This document shows positions 12,087-24,938 of a stretch of 64,000 nt of DNA, piece after piece (the first letter of the stretch is position 1; each line of letters opens with the position of its first letter). Below the pieces are notes generated by a model. It was not told the origin of the DNA and did not search any database. It worked only from the letters and a program-made list of their open reading frames with translations. The stretch spans positions 1-64,000 of the forward strand of contig BLAL01000085.1 of NCBI GenBank assembly GCA_015698045.1, in the 5' to 3' direction. A program made the position numbers and the translations under genes. This DNA is from Rhizophagus clarus. Taxonomy: Eukaryota > Glomeromycota > Glomeromycetes > Glomerales > Glomeraceae.

Positions 12087-13659
12087 TATGACCGACTTTC
12101 GACTTTCAAAGAAATGAAAGAAATACCTTTATTTATTTGGAATCATGGAAATATTTCGGTCCGAAATACGTAATAACCTGGCTGATCACCATGTGTTTGC
12201 CATATTTGGATTATTCACCTTTCTTATTGGTTTTCATCATTATTATTTACGATTGGCTTAATTTCTTGAAAATTTCACGTGACATAAAGTCAAAATTATT
12301 ATAAAATTATTTTTGTTCTAATTTAACAAACAGATTTATTTATTCATTTAAGAAAGGTCTATTTTTTCAAATATAAATAACTGGAATGTACCACTTATAT
12401 TGAATTTTTATTTATCATGTGAAAAATAAAAAAAAAATAAAACAGCATGCAGCGAAAAAGAAGTTTATCATGCAATATTTATTTGGTAATTTTCGATATA
12501 AAGAAGTCGAGGAACTTGGATACGTGGTAGATGATGTTGAATACTTGTGAAAAAGATCGGTGTTGGAGATGATAGTGCAGTCCTAAGAAGCAAGTAAATA
12601 AAAACTTGTCAAATTCCAGTTGAAGGTATGAAAATAAATGATGATTCTTGAATAATAAAGTGATAATTTCTCAAAATACATCAAACACATATGAAATTCA
12701 GGAAATAAAGCAGTTTAATTATTTTATTATTTACTTAATTTGTAAAAATTGTACTGTACTTATCTGTTATATGATGAATTTGGAAATTCGACAGCATAGT
12801 GAGTAACGATGATGATCGTGTTTTTTAATATAGGCGACAAAATTAAATTAATAAATTTCATTTTAATTGATCGTGACTTTATTTAAAGTAAAATTAATCG
12901 GAAAATTATTAATGAACTAGTATTTTATTTCAGAACCTTAAAGAGAACTTATTTTTAACTGCAAATATTAAATAAATTATTTATATCAGGAATTTTTTTC
13001 CGTTTGAAATCCACATGAAAATCCACATCAAATACCGTGGAAAATATGTGGAACTATGCGATATTTAGTGCAATTTTAACCATAACGATAGTAATTTATG
13101 TTAATTCTATGCTAATTAACTTAATAATGTAATATTATTATTAATTTATTATTTAAGATTAATTTACCGCAGAAAATAATAAATGTTAAATATTTAATAT
13201 AAGACTAGAATAAGAACTGCCATAACTAATCACAATATTAGTACAAAGCTAAATCTTTTTTTATATTTGATTTATTTTCATTAAAATCTCAATAAAGTAA
13301 ATTTAATTACTTTTATGTTAAAAACCAGGAAAAATATAACTAGGGATCCAATATACTTAAGAATAAAAGAAAATATATTTAAATAATTATACAAAATATG
13401 TAAAAAACTTGAAAAGCAACAGCAGATATTGCAGATCACCAGATCTCTCGTGTTATTTTTTTCTGACTTTTTTACACTTCTGAGTCCGGTGACTGTCTAC
13501 ATAAAATACGCATGATTGTACGATCGGACTGCACTGCGTAAGGTATTACCATTATATTATTCATTATGATGCCTTGTAAAATTTCCAGGAAAATAAAATA
13601 TTATAATTATTAATTATCTTAGAGTTATAGTAAAATTTTGTATAAAGTAATTTATTAAA
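12087..13659. other. Intergenic, promoter side of BTB-Sel1 gene
   Basis: The first 200 bases are related to the 8849-9100 promoter block. The rest is AT-rich. A less AT-rich stretch at about 13430-13540 has no open frame I can assign. Confidence 0.5.
12276..12281. promoter_or_regulatory. CACGTG motif upstream of BTB-Sel1 paralogue
   Basis: TTTCACGTGACATAAAGT sits about 190 bp before the ATG at 12086, in a segment similar to that at 9056. Confidence 0.4.
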
Positions 13660-16000
13660 TCAATGAAGCTTTTTTAAACTATTTTTTGCTTTTTAATTTG
13701 CAGATCTATTATACCAATAATAAATTGCTTTACTATATCCTTTGTAATTCTATTGTCATTTTCATACATTAAAGCAAGATTATTTTGTGCTACTTTATTC
13801 CTAAATTTGCAGCATTTTGAATGCCCTTTGTTTATTCCGATACCATCATCGTAACAATTTCCTAACATTGTTATCCATTAGAACATCGTCCTTCAGCTGA
13901 TTGCTTAAATAATTCAAAGTCTTTATTATAATCTTTTTCAGCACTAATTCCATTTTTATAACAAAGACCAAGATTACGCATAACTATTATATTACCATTA
14001 TTTGCAGCTTTTTCAATCAAATAATAAAGGCCTTTTTAAAGCTTTTTTAATTTCTATTCCATAAATAAAGCAAAAGCTAATTTCTTGATTGTCCCATTGC
14101 ATAATTTTATTTAACCATTTTTTCATAATATTCAAAGGCTGATTTATCATTTTTTATAGTTCCATATCCATAATTATATAAATTACCGATGAAAGATTGT
14201 CTAAAGTATGATTTTTCTGATGTGTTAATAAATAGATCAGTAAAAAGAAATCCAGCTATAAATATCTTGTACAATAATATTATGGCCACTAAAATATTCA
14301 GTAACTTTTTGTTTTACTAATTCATATTTAATTCCTTCATTTAATAATTTATGGATAAAATAATTTATTTCATCATCTATTATATTAAAATCTTTTCCAA
14401 TTGAAAGAAATTTTTGTATATTTAATATTACTATAGAATCAATTTCTTTAGTTATATTCGGTTCTAGATTATTGTTTTTCTGATTTACAAAAAATGTCTA
14501 ATAAGATTTTCACGCAAATCTTTTGGAAAAATCTTTTCATACGATGGTCTTTGTCCAAAAAATCTTTATGACTCAATTAATAAATGGAATTAATTGTTGT
14601 AAATACTCTTTAAGGTATTAAAATCATCTTTTAAATAATTCGAAAGATCTGACGGAAGTTCAGGACTGCAAATAATACCTCATTTAAGCACTTGTTCCCA
14701 AACTTGAATAACGTTCACTTGAAAATTATCATATTTAATAAGAGAAATCATACATTTTTCTGTTAGTGAAATAAAATCAATTGAATTAAAAATTTTTCTG
14801 GTTTTTTAAACATTATTTCCGTACAAAAACTTGTATATCAAACAAGTTTTTGGGAACGATTCTTTCTTGAAATTACAAAGTTAAAATTTTGTTCCATCAA
14901 ATCTTTCTTATTTTCAATTAAAAAATTATTTTAAATGAATGATTAATTCTTAAAGACTGAGTTCCTGGCAGCAACCAAGTTTTTAATAGTATCTGAAGTA
15001 CCATATTCCTCTAAGAAAACCTTCCCCTGTAAATATACCTAAAAAAAAAAAGGTCATTATAGTATATTATTCTAATTCTCTTACATTAAATCATTTTAAA
15101 AGTTTCAGATGAAATATTCGGTAGCTTAATATGCACGAAAGTTCCATCATCTTCCTTTTTATTAACATTAGCGTTAATTGATAAAATTCTTCGCAAATAG
15201 GCGCGTATAAGGGGAACGATAATTTAAAATAACCATATGAGAACGAAAAATTTTACGTGAGGGTCACTACCAACTAGGAATTGGAATCGATTCTATCAAA
15301 ATCGAATTAATCGAAAATCGAATCGTCTGAATAGAATCGATTAATCGAATCTAAAAATCGAATCTCAATAAATCAATTATTTTGATATTATGGCGCAGCG
15401 AAATTAATCATGCCATTTCTATAACTAAAAAAAATCCCATCAAATTACTAAAAACGTGGATAAAATTAAAGATTCTGCACTTGAACATTCTGGCCGATAC
15501 TATAATGCCGGTCAGAATTATGAATTAATGCGACAAATAAAAATTTCCCATTTTTATCTAAAACAATATATTATTTAATTAGAATAGAATTGGTATATTA
15601 CAATTTATTATAATAATAATTTATAATATTGTCGTACTGTTTGGGCTAAAAACCGAATTTAATTTTAATTGTTAATCATTTAAATCCAACTTAATAAAGC
15701 AATATCTCATAATTTCATGACAACCTACATCTGAAACAGGTTCGGATGATATTGCACATATTAGAAAATCACATTGCAATATTATATTAATTCGATTAGA
15801 TTCGATTAATCGAAATCGAAAATCGAATCCCCGAATCGAAACTTGGATACGATTAATCGAATCTTTAATCGATTCTTGAGATTTGATTTTCGATTGAATC
15901 GATTCCAATCCCTACTACCAACTTCAATGATCATGACATAAAATTCATTATTTTCTAAAACTTCAAGTAAATTTGAGACAATTGATTTACTATCGTACAT
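13660..16000 (-). pseudogene. Decayed BTB-BACK-Sel1 gene split by a hAT-type element
   Basis: Read on the minus strand, the whole gene can be followed. The leader and ATG are at 16000, then a shortened BTB start (LLEVLENNEFY, IIEVGS). A 640-bp insert (15275-15914) falls within VGSDPY. The rest of exon 1 follows to about 15085, an eroded intron, BACK (about 14990-14520), and Sel1-like repeats (about 14350-13680) ending SLKKLH-stop at 13660. Many frameshifts and stops scatter through both exons, so this is older than the break in the TLDc gene at 2427-3901. Orientation matches the two intact Sel1 genes upstream of it on the map, making a three-gene tandem array. Confidence 0.85.
15275..15914. 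mobile_element. 640-bp non-autonomous hAT-type element
   Basis: The ends are inverted repeats: TAGGAATTGGAATCGATTC on the left and, inverted, TAGGGATTGGAATCGATTC on the right (18 of 19 match). It is flanked by a perfect 8-bp duplication CTACCAAC (15267-15274 and 15915-15922), and the uninterrupted paralogues carry the site once (TTACCAAC). An 8-bp duplication and TAGG-type ends are hallmarks of the hAT superfamily. The subterminal regions are packed with AATCGATTAATCGAAT motifs. On the minus strand about 15672-15800, FLICAISSEPVSDVGCHE weakly resembles the hAT C-terminal dimerisation segment (FLxIxATSVPSERVFSxAG). It may therefore derive from an autonomous element by internal deletion. No intact transposase. 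Confidence 0.88.
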
Positions 16001-18455
16001 TATAACCGACTTTTTGACTTTCAAAGAAATAAAATAAATACGATAATTCTAACTATTATTCGACTTATTTGGTAAGTTTCAGAAACTTGAAGATATTTCG
16101 GCTGAAACAGGAAACAAGACCTAAGCATCTGAATGTTACGACATTTCCAAAAAAAAATCAATAACTCGTGATTTATTTTAGTGATTATATCAAAAAATGG
16201 TTAGATTACTTTACCGAAAATTTTGACAAAAAATTTTTGCGTAGAGGTTATTATCCTAAAATTTCAAGTAAATCATTAGATAACTTGCAAATAATCATAA
16301 ATATACATAATTATCGAGTGATAACATTTTTCCTATATTTGGATAATATTCATTTAAAATAAAACATTTACTGAAAATGAAATGAAATCATTTGAATTAA
16401 AAATATTTTCTTGATTTTAAATATTTGTAACTTTAACAATATTGTTTTGAAAAACATTGTGTAGTTTAATTCAATCAAAAATAATTGCAATCAAGATTTT
16501 ACCTAACAAAAAAATATATATGAGATTTACGTAATATTGTAATAATTTACTATTCGGACAATAATTTAAAATGACGTAATGTTTTTTCAGTACATGTAGT
16601 ACAATAATATTGCGTAGTTTGAAACACTTTCACAAGTATTTTTTTTTTTATTTAGCGAAATAATCTATTGATTAATATAATATTTTCTATGATGTATTTA
16701 CTGTACTATTAGTCATTACAAAATGTTACACATGTACATTGGTAAAATGTTATTAATCAATCAAACACATAAAATGGGATACTCCTTTTCTTACTCTCTT
16801 TACTTCTCTTTCCTTTCTCATACCTTCACTTCTTTTTCTCTTTCTGTTGCTTGTTAAGTATGGTTTATAACAACCTTCAACCACCTCCAACCATTTCCAT
16901 ATTTTAAACCCGTATAGATACGCACATATTAAACGGTCACGAGTCACGACTTCACGCACGTAAGCCATACTTAAACAATCATTTAATAAATTTGGGTAGA
17001 GAAACCTGTGTTTGTTGCCCGGTCGTTCTTTCCCACATTGCGTATATATACAACGTATTTATGTATGTATGTACATAGTACGTATTGTGTATATATGTAA
17101 ACCAAATAAAGTGTTAGATGGGGAAATGAGAAAGCTTATTTTTGACTAGAAAAAAATAATTTCTTTCTTGTTTTGATGCAATTTTTGCGTTATTAATTAA
17201 AAAATTTCACAAAAAAATATTTCCTTTCTTGCTCCCATGCAAGTTTTTAACGCGATTTTTGCATAAGTAGCAGTACCTGGAGCCAGAGTATAACTAAAAA
17301 AACACAGCACAGTTTGTCAAATGGCAGATTTTGGTACATCTTTACTCAATGTTTGTTCTTAACAACCCAAATATTGTTTATTTTATTTTTCGTTGTATTA
17401 TTTTATTAATTATAAACTGGTTGCAGAAGGTGGTTACTGGTAGGTACTTTTTCTTACCTGAACGATGCTTGCCACCTCTACGTGGTGTTCGGGAGAAACA
17501 GTTGTTTGTTAATCTACAATACAACTGGCCAAGAGCAAGCAAATAATATCTCGCATATTTTTAAATAAATTCTTTCTACGTCATTTTTTTCTTCATTTTA
17601 GAATATGTATTTTTTATGGCATATCTGCGAGAAAGTAATTCAAACATGTATTATTACGTTTTTACTCACTTTCTTTTAAAAGAATATACTTAAAATATGG
17701 TAATAATTTTATTTATTTGATAAACTGTCAATGGGCCGATAATTGTTCCAATATTAAGTGTAAATATTTGCAAGTTGACATTATTAATGATTTATATGCA
17801 TAAGATAAGTTTTTCAACATCATTGCCTTTTGAAATTTATAAAATTTTTTGACGATTTATAACGATAATAATACGTAACAACTACATCAAAGTCACGCTA
17901 AATTTTAAAACACATTGTTTTGATATATAAAAAACTTTACTAGAAAAAATTATAACCGTTTTATTATAAATATATAATTTTTTTTCGCAAAAAATAATAC
18001 TCTTAACTATATTACACGTATGACACCTTCAAGTGAAAGAAAATTCGGTTTACACTTAGTAATTCGGAGATATTTGCGTTAGTGTTTAATTTTTCTTTAT
18101 TTTCTTATTATTTACCTAGTACCATTACAGTCTAGATAGGTCTTGACTTGATAAGTTGATTAGGTTGATAAATGGAAAGGTGGACAGCCACTCAAGTGGG
18201 CTGCACGTTATTATTAGTTTAGATTATGTTCGTATATCTGTACGTTATAGTGTTATTACTTCTTCTGTGGTCACTTACAGACTTTAAAAATCAGTCTACG
18301 ATTTGTATCATGTGATGTTCTGGCCTATAATACCCTCACATGACATGATCGTCATAGTACTTTTTTTTTCCGAATAAATTTAAAGTTGATCATCCAGGTG
18401 AACCAAACTTCGCTTTTTTTCTTTCTCTTTCTTTTGAAATACAAAAATTCTTATA
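16001..18455. other. Intergenic between BTB-Sel1 relic and BTB-TLDc gene
   Basis: No gene recognised. Short frames at 16168-16362 (+), 16753-16968 (-) and 17331-17546 (+) lack any family feature. The last 300 bases are the promoter side of the 18456 gene: CATGTG (18309) and CACATG (18337) half-related to the CACGTG motif elsewhere, then a T-rich and CTTTCT-rich leader before the ATG. Confidence 0.45.
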
Positions 18456-19946
18456 ATGGATGACAATACATTTTTGTCAAAATTATCACAAAATTTACTT
18501 GAAATATTAGAAGATAATGAATTTTATGACACTATCATTGAAGTTGGTAATGACCCTTACGTAAAAATATTTCATGCTCATACAGTTATTTTGTATTATC
18601 GTTCACCTTATTTGCGAAGAATTTTATCGACTTATATTAATGAAAAGAAAAATGACGGAACTTTGGCACATATTAAGTTACCAAACATCCAACCTGAAAT
18701 TTTTCAAATAATCTTAAGGTAAGAAAAAGTTGAAAAAATTATGATTTGTTTAATTTTTTTTTTTTTTGTTATTTACCGTACATAATTTTTTTTTTTTTAA
18801 AAAAGATATATTTATGGAGGAAGGCTTTCTTTAGAAGAATATGATAATTCAGATATAATTAAAATTTTAGTCGCCGCCAGTGAACTTAGTCTTCAAGAAT
18901 TAATCACTCATTTACAATCATTTTTAATTAAAGATAAAAATAATTGGATCAAACAAAATTTTAATTTGATATTTCAAACAAGTTTTAATAATGATTCTTT
19001 CTTAAAATTACAAAGTTTTTGTACGGAATTAATGACTAAAGAACCAGAAAAAATTTTTAATTTAATTGATTTCAATTCAATTTCAGAAAAGTGTTTAATC
19101 TCTCTTATTCAAAATGATAATATTCAAATGGATGATATTAAAGTTTGGGAAAATGTTCTAAAATGGGGTATTGCTCAAAATCCTGAACTTCCTTCAGATC
19201 CTTCGAATTATTCAAAAGATGATTTTAATCTTTTAAAAAATACTTTGCAACAATGTATTCCTTTTATTAAATTTTATAATTTAACTTCTGAAGAATTTCT
19301 GAATAAGGTATATCCATATAAAAAAATTATACCTAAAGAGTTACGTGAGAATTTACTTAAATATTTTTTAAATCCTAATAACCAATCCATTAAAAAATCA
19401 AAAAATATTGATTCAAAACTTATTACAAATCAACATGCTGAATTAATCTCGAAATGGATTGATCGATTAAAAATTACTGACGAGATAAAAAACTCATATG
19501 AATTCAAATTAATTCTTCGTGGATCCAGAGATGGATTCTCTCCTAGCAAATTTCATGAAATCTGTGATAATCAATCTCATACTATAACAATTATTAAAGT
19601 GAAAGATAGTAATGAAATTATTGGAGGATATAATCCAATCATCTGGAAATCTGATGGCAATTGGAGTACTACTAAAGATAGTTTTATATTTTCTTTTAAG
19701 GATAAGGATAGTAGTGAAAATTTTATTTTAAGTCGAGTAAATAATACATCATTAGCCATATATAATAGCGATTGTCACGGTCCGACATTTGGTTATGGTG
19801 ACCTTTTATTAATTGGAGATTATTTTTATAATTTAAGCCTTTGCGATGGTTTTGCGTATGAAAATCGGATTAGAGAAACTGTGAACAAATTTTCTGTAGA
19901 AGAATATGAAATATTTCAAATCATAAAAGATTCATTTATTATTTAA
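18456..19946 (+). CDS. BTB-BACK-TLDc protein
   Basis: Exons 18456-18718 and 18806-19946 flank an 87-nt intron (GTAAGA...AAAAAAG); 467 residues. BTB is residues 1 to about 110 (SQNLLEILEDNEFYDTIIEV, AHTVILYYRSPYLRRILS). BACK runs to about 230 (VWENVLKWGIAQNPELPS). TLDc is about residues 290-465 (LRGSRDGFSPSKFHEICDN, IGGYNPIIW, then FSVEEYEIFQI at the end). This is the only TLDc member in the window with an uninterrupted frame, so it serves as reference for the two broken copies. TLDc domains are tied to oxidative-stress resistance and V-ATPase regulation in other eukaryotes, and BTB-BACK suggests a cullin-3 adaptor. The combined role is inferred. The 3' end lies 1.7 kb from the kinase cluster. 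Confidence 0.92.
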
Positions 19947-21689
19947 GATTGAAAAATATTTTTTTCGTCACAATATTTCAGTAAAATTTTGAATTCATTT
20001 TATTATAAAATTTTCCAGTGATTATTCTCTATTTCTTATTTCTTATTTTATTATTAAATTTTGATAATGACAGCATGTTTTCAGTCTTATATACATAATG
20101 TAAATGCGTATACCTAGGGACTGTAATATCTTATGAACCACAAACCTTGTAACATATCACTTTATTTTTATTGAATGTATCCTAATTTTTTTAAAATAAA
20201 TTTTAGAGGACAAAAGCAAATTTATATGCAAAAATTTTATTTATATATTATATATATACGATAATTTCATGAGCACGATTCATTAATTAATGAAATAACA
20301 AATTTTTATTACAATGATTGATAACAATAACGTATAATATATTATGTTTGTATTATTTATAAGGAGTTATAATAATTGAACCAGCCAATATTAATTTTTC
20401 GTATACTTCGTCACTCGCATTTTATTAAGCACAAGCTAATTACTATGAAATGAATGAACACTGAAGCAACTGGATTTATTGGAACTTAAATACAATGTAT
20501 GATATTGATACAAACTTTCTATATAATTTTCTACAAACATATAAAAAACAAGTTATAGTACTTTGAGAGCCTAAGTGATAAATCATCAGGAATATCATTT
20601 ATTTTAAAGTCACTTAAAGTAGTTCATTAGCGGGGATCAATTTAATGCATGATATTTAAATATTATTTCTTTAAATTTTTTTTTTAAGATTATTTTCTAA
20701 TATAAAATAATTTATAGCTTGTAAAATGCAATATTATGATATGTAAGCATTAAAAAGTAATTATAAATGTAATAATGCAAATAACTTATCCTTTCCGACT
20801 TTAAGAAATATTACATTATACTACATAGAATTTCTATCACTAAACTAATTTTTACACGATTATTTAATCAGAAACTGCAGTGCAAATCAATAAACTGAAT
20901 TAATCTGGCGAGGATAACAATTATTCGTAAAGTATAGAGTTATAAATGTTTTAAAATCTTGCAAATTGATCTAAAACTAATAGTTTATTTCACCATCATG
21001 ATTTTACGATAAGCTGCCATTTTAATCTCAATTATTTAGCAAAAGAACATATCATTTTTGACAAAGATAGAAGCATTATATCCTTCAGTTTTCGTATTAA
21101 TTTCCGTTGCAAGTTATTAATAGCTCACTCAATGAAAAATTAATAGTTTCAGCGTCATTACTAAAGTCATATGATTTGATTAAATTAAAATCACTTATTG
21201 AATGAGTTAATTAAAATGAATTTCTTTTTAACAAACTACAGCAAAACCTCATTAATATAAGCTTTAATTAGCTTATTTAGTATATGTGTCTATGCAAAAT
21301 AATACAATAGATAAGTTTTGCAAGATTTAGATGGAATCATAGGAAATTTCGACCTACATTATAATAATTTACTCATAAGCGGTCAATGAAATATAAAAAC
21401 TGGAACGAAAAAAATGTTTACCTTATAAATTTCAAAATCATTTCTATGGGTCATTACTGCATAATTGTAAAAAGAAGCCTTAAAGAATCAAATATTGGAA
21501 ATATTAGCCCAATTATAATTTGGAGCAATCATTTAAGCATGGTGATAAAGGTAATTTTCTGTGCGTTTGCTTATCACGATTATTGTGATTATAAGATACT
21601 CTGGCATTTCAAAATTGATATTTATATTTAAAGATAAACTTTTAGACCTTTTTTAATTTGATCACGGAATAACGGGATAAATTTTCAAA
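19947..21689. other. Intergenic, no gene seen
   Basis: AT-rich spacer between the BTB gene and the kinase relic. A short frame at 21386-21631 has no recognisable features. Confidence 0.5.
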
Positions 21690-21812
21690 ATACCAACTTT
21701 GATATTAATTCATTTTTTAATATCCTTGATGGTTCATATCAATTATGATTTAATTTAATATATTCTTTAACAAATTTTTCACAACAATATTTTTGATGAA
21801 CCACCAAAATAT

Positions 21813-22617
21813 TAGGGATGTTAAATTGCTTCAACAATGCATTTTAAACCGAGTTTGAGCACAAACTTTTTTAACTTTTTAATATGTGCTTCAAAACGTG
21901 CCTCGAGCCTGTTTAGCAGTTTCATAGTATGAGCTCAAATTAAGCTTTAATAAATATATAAAGCCTAATTTAAACGCGTTTATTTAAGCACATTTGAGCA
22001 ATATAGCTAGTTTCTTTAGTATTTTATATTTTTTAATAAATCACGATGTCTGAGGAATAGTTTTAGATGATGCCTATGTATCTTTGATCAATAATAACTT
22101 TACGGAAATAGATATGAATGACACTAGCACACCAAACAATTTTTTAGTCGTACAAGCAACAAGTGTACCCAGCGAGCAAATGTTTTCAGTTGCTAAAAAT
22201 ACAATTAGCCAACCCGGAACAGGCTATCACCGGAGAAGGTTCGCGCAAGCCTCTGCTTAAAAACATGGTATGAAGCAAATATTATTAAAAATTATTCAGC
22301 TGGTAGTAATTAAATTTCTATAAATGTATAAATGTATAAATGTGTATTATAAATTTGTAATTATTTTAAAATTACATAATATAAAAGATAGTATATTTTT
22401 ATAGTAAACGAAGAATAAATCAAATTAACAGATATACAGTATATATAATTTTAGCCCATTTAAGAGTACTACATAATATAACCATGCTTAACCTATAATT
22501 AAGCTTTAAAGCTCAGCTCACTTATTTAATATTGCTTAGCTTGCTTTAGTCAGTTTCACGCACAAAGCTGTATTAAATTAACTTAAACTGAACCGCTTGA
22601 GCAAATTAACATCCCTA
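21813..22617. mobile_element. 805-bp hAT-type element with perfect target duplication
   Basis: The inverted ends are TAGGGATGTTAAATTGCTTC on the left and, inverted, TAGGGATGTTAATTTGCTCA on the right. They are flanked by the identical 8-mer CAAAATAT (21805-21812, 22618-22625), the hAT signature. Subterminal regions repeat TTTAAGC/AGCTTAA and TTTGAGCA motifs as in other hAT elements. The inside keeps only the C-terminal part of a transposase (22066-22313), so it is a deletion derivative moved by a related enzyme. It sits within the kinase relic. Confidence 0.92.
22066..22313 (+). pseudogene. hAT transposase C-terminal (dimerisation) fragment
   Basis: The reading from 22066 gives NNFLVVQATSVPSEQMFSVA then KNTISQ. 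After a one-base loss near 22212 it continues RNRLSPEKVRASLCLKTWY to TAA at 22313. This is the classic hAT family dimerisation segment (ATSVPSE.xFS.A..T....R.RL.PE..xxLxCLKxW). The catalytic part is missing. It is the remaining coding part of the element at 21813-22617. Confidence 0.88.
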
Positions 22618-23452
22618 CAAAATATATCCTTTTGCATTTGGATTTGAGATAACCATTATTATCACATGCCATATTAGAATACCATTCATCAGTAAGATTC
22701 TATGAGTTGGATAAATATTTAAGACGAATTGTTAAACTATTCTTTCTTCCATTTCTTTTCAATAACTACTTTCAATAATGCTGTAATATGGTAGACTCTA
22801 CTTCCAAATTGTTATATTAGAAAATCCACCTTTCTATCTCTTTAATTCCCATTAACTCATTGTATACTAATTGAATCATAACTTAACTTATGTTTAATTG
22901 CCACTTTTGATAAGAATATTTATCACTAAAAATCAAAATAGAATCTTTTATATGTGAATTTTGAGATATTCTATAATTTCTATAATTTCCTTCATTTAAT
23001 AAATATGATTTAACCTATCAAAATCCAAAAGAAATTGATAATTGATATTTTATCAAATTAAATTCAAAAACCTAATACTTTATTTATAAATTCATTAATA
23101 ATATTTTCTGAACAATCCATATAAAAACCTTAATATATCATTTTCACATGATTTCTTGCCTATTATCTCCATATTATAACTTCAGTTGTTAAGTCGTAAT
23201 ATCACTTTTTTCTATCTTTTTAATTATCTAATACTACACCATAATGACTAATTTGTATTCTAATTACTTTATTGAATGAAATTATTGTTATTTCATTCCC
23301 ACTAATTTTAATTTACAAAAATTTTTGTAAGTCATCCCTTTGAAATATAAAACTTTTAAACGAAAAGAATGAAAAATAACAACTTTACGTTTTGGTATGG
23401 CACAATTGCATACTTCTATCACCTATTTGAGTAACGAACGACATAGCATTTA

Positions 23453-23458
23453 CACGTG
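23453..23458. promoter_or_regulatory. CACGTG motif upstream of kinase relic
   Basis: TTACACGTGACC lies about 110-120 bp upstream of the decayed kinase start. It aligns with ATTAATCACGTGATC upstream of the intact kinase at 29346, showing that the motif predates the duplication. Confidence 0.4.
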
Positions 23459-24326
23459 ACCAAATTTATCTTTTCAAAATAACCTTTACTCCAGGATATG
23501 AGTTATAATAAATGAAACGTTTTTCGTCATAAAATGGCATATTTATTAATATGATTCTGGCACTTTTAATATATCAAAACAAATAATATTTTGGAAGATT
23601 GTAAATGCGTTTATTATTAGCTAATTAAATTAATTCTTATGATAACTAATTTATGACCGTGAAAAAAATAGTTCTATTTGTACAAATTTAAAACAATTTA
23701 ATACATCATTTCAAGCGATCAAAATACAAAAAGTTACAATATTACATAACACTCACAACTTTCACATAAATGAAAATCATAATATAATTATTTTAATTAA
23801 TTTATTGTTATTTTCAATAAAAAAATTAACGAAAATTAACTTACCAGTTGCCTCGTAAAAAATAAATAGTTCGAAGTAAAGGATGCCAATTATAAAGTAT
23901 CTTATTTATAATAATATGTCTTCAAGAACAAATATCGCTACTATTCTGGCGATAAACTGACACCGATTACACTCTTTTGAAAAATAGTAAGAAATTTTTT
24001 CAAAAGGACTTCATTACAAATTGCAAAAGCAGGCATTTGAAAATATATATCTGTTCATAAAGTATCCTATTTAAATTTTACTAATAGCATTTAATAAAAA
24101 AGAAAAGTAAACTTAAATTTTAGTTGCTCACGTTTATCTATGTATGTGTTGGACAGACGTATTTCTTTTCCACCAATTTTATCATATCTCAAATTTAATA
24201 GATTCTTGCTCTAACGGCCACACAGTTCATTGGCATACAGGACTCCGAATACTATCACTTTGTCTCAAAATGCCCGAAATACTACGAAATTTCGTAGTCG
24301 TTCTTCTTTTTGTACATCTTTTCTAG

Positions 24327-24456
24327 TCTGTCTCAATTTTTATCCCAAGCTTTTTCTTACCAATAATTGTAAGTGGTGGTCCTACTGAAATCTCGTGGCC
24401 ATGCTCCCGCAGCATAATTTTATCCATCACTTCTGATATTCCGTGATCTGTAAAGA
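24327..24456 (-). pseudogene. Unrecognised coding-like relic
   Basis: The minus strand reads FTDHGISEVMDKIMLREH, then GHEISVGPPLTIIGKKKL before a stop. About 100 bases upstream (24490-24560) another open stretch reads KDEILQDLICFENGFFEIL. Codon use and amino-acid mix look coding. There is no start or intact exon structure and no family I can name. Confidence 0.35.
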
Positions 24457-24938
24457 TTACTTAATTTTCATTGGTGATTGATTATCGGAAAGACAGAATT
24501 TCAAAGAAACCATTCTCGAAACATATTAAGTCCTGAAGAATTTCGTCTTTGTTGTTTTAACACTGGCTTGCATTCATTCATTTTAGAACTTTGGTACCAC
24601 AACTTTTATACTACTTTGGTAAAACTATTTCATAGCTAAAGGTTTACATAAAATAAAAAGAACGATTGTAACAAGTTTATTAGTTATAGAAAAGTATATG
24701 CACTTTATAGCTTTTTCACACACTTCATTTAGAACACTTTTCATTTTTTTTTCGTAAATTTTTTGGACAGTATGATCATCCGAAAGAGTTTTCTCCTATG
24801 TTATTTAGTAAAAAAAAAAAAAAATTTAAATAGCTCAATTTAATTATAAGATATTCAGTTTTAATTAAAATAAAGATCAATATTTTTTAATCTAAAAAAT
24901 AATTAATCAAAATCAAAATGATCCATATTCGTCTGACC

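Larger units (their letters stand above)
21690..23345 (-). pseudogene. Decayed copy of the N-lobe-array kinase gene (5' half)
   Basis: This stretch matches the 5' part of the two kinase genes at 25985-29346 and 31850-35213 on the minus strand. Remnants of exon 1 run about 23345-23090 (start region, the EIIxFIP-type segment and DEFINK end), the intron with CCTATCAAAAT survives near 23020, exon 2 is about 22990-22640, and the start of exon 3 is about 22630 and 21812-21690. An 805-bp hAT-type element (21813-22617) splits exon 3 just where the intact genes read AACCACCAAAATAT. Everything downstream (exons 4-6 and the catalytic lobe) is absent or unrecognisable. Substitutions and stops are dense, so it is an old copy. 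Confidence 0.78.

Noticed and set aside
15672-15908. 78-residue minus-strand frame as a gene
   Set aside because: It lies within the terminal and subterminal repeats of the 640-bp element. Only a weak transposase trace is present, so it was recorded as part of the element.
16753-17546. Two short frames (16753-16968 minus, 17331-17546 plus)
   Set aside because: Composition and length fit chance. The first has a basic low-complexity end and the second has no recognisable feature.
19577-19759. Minus-strand frame inside the BTB-TLDc gene
   Set aside because: Antisense shadow of the TLDc exon.
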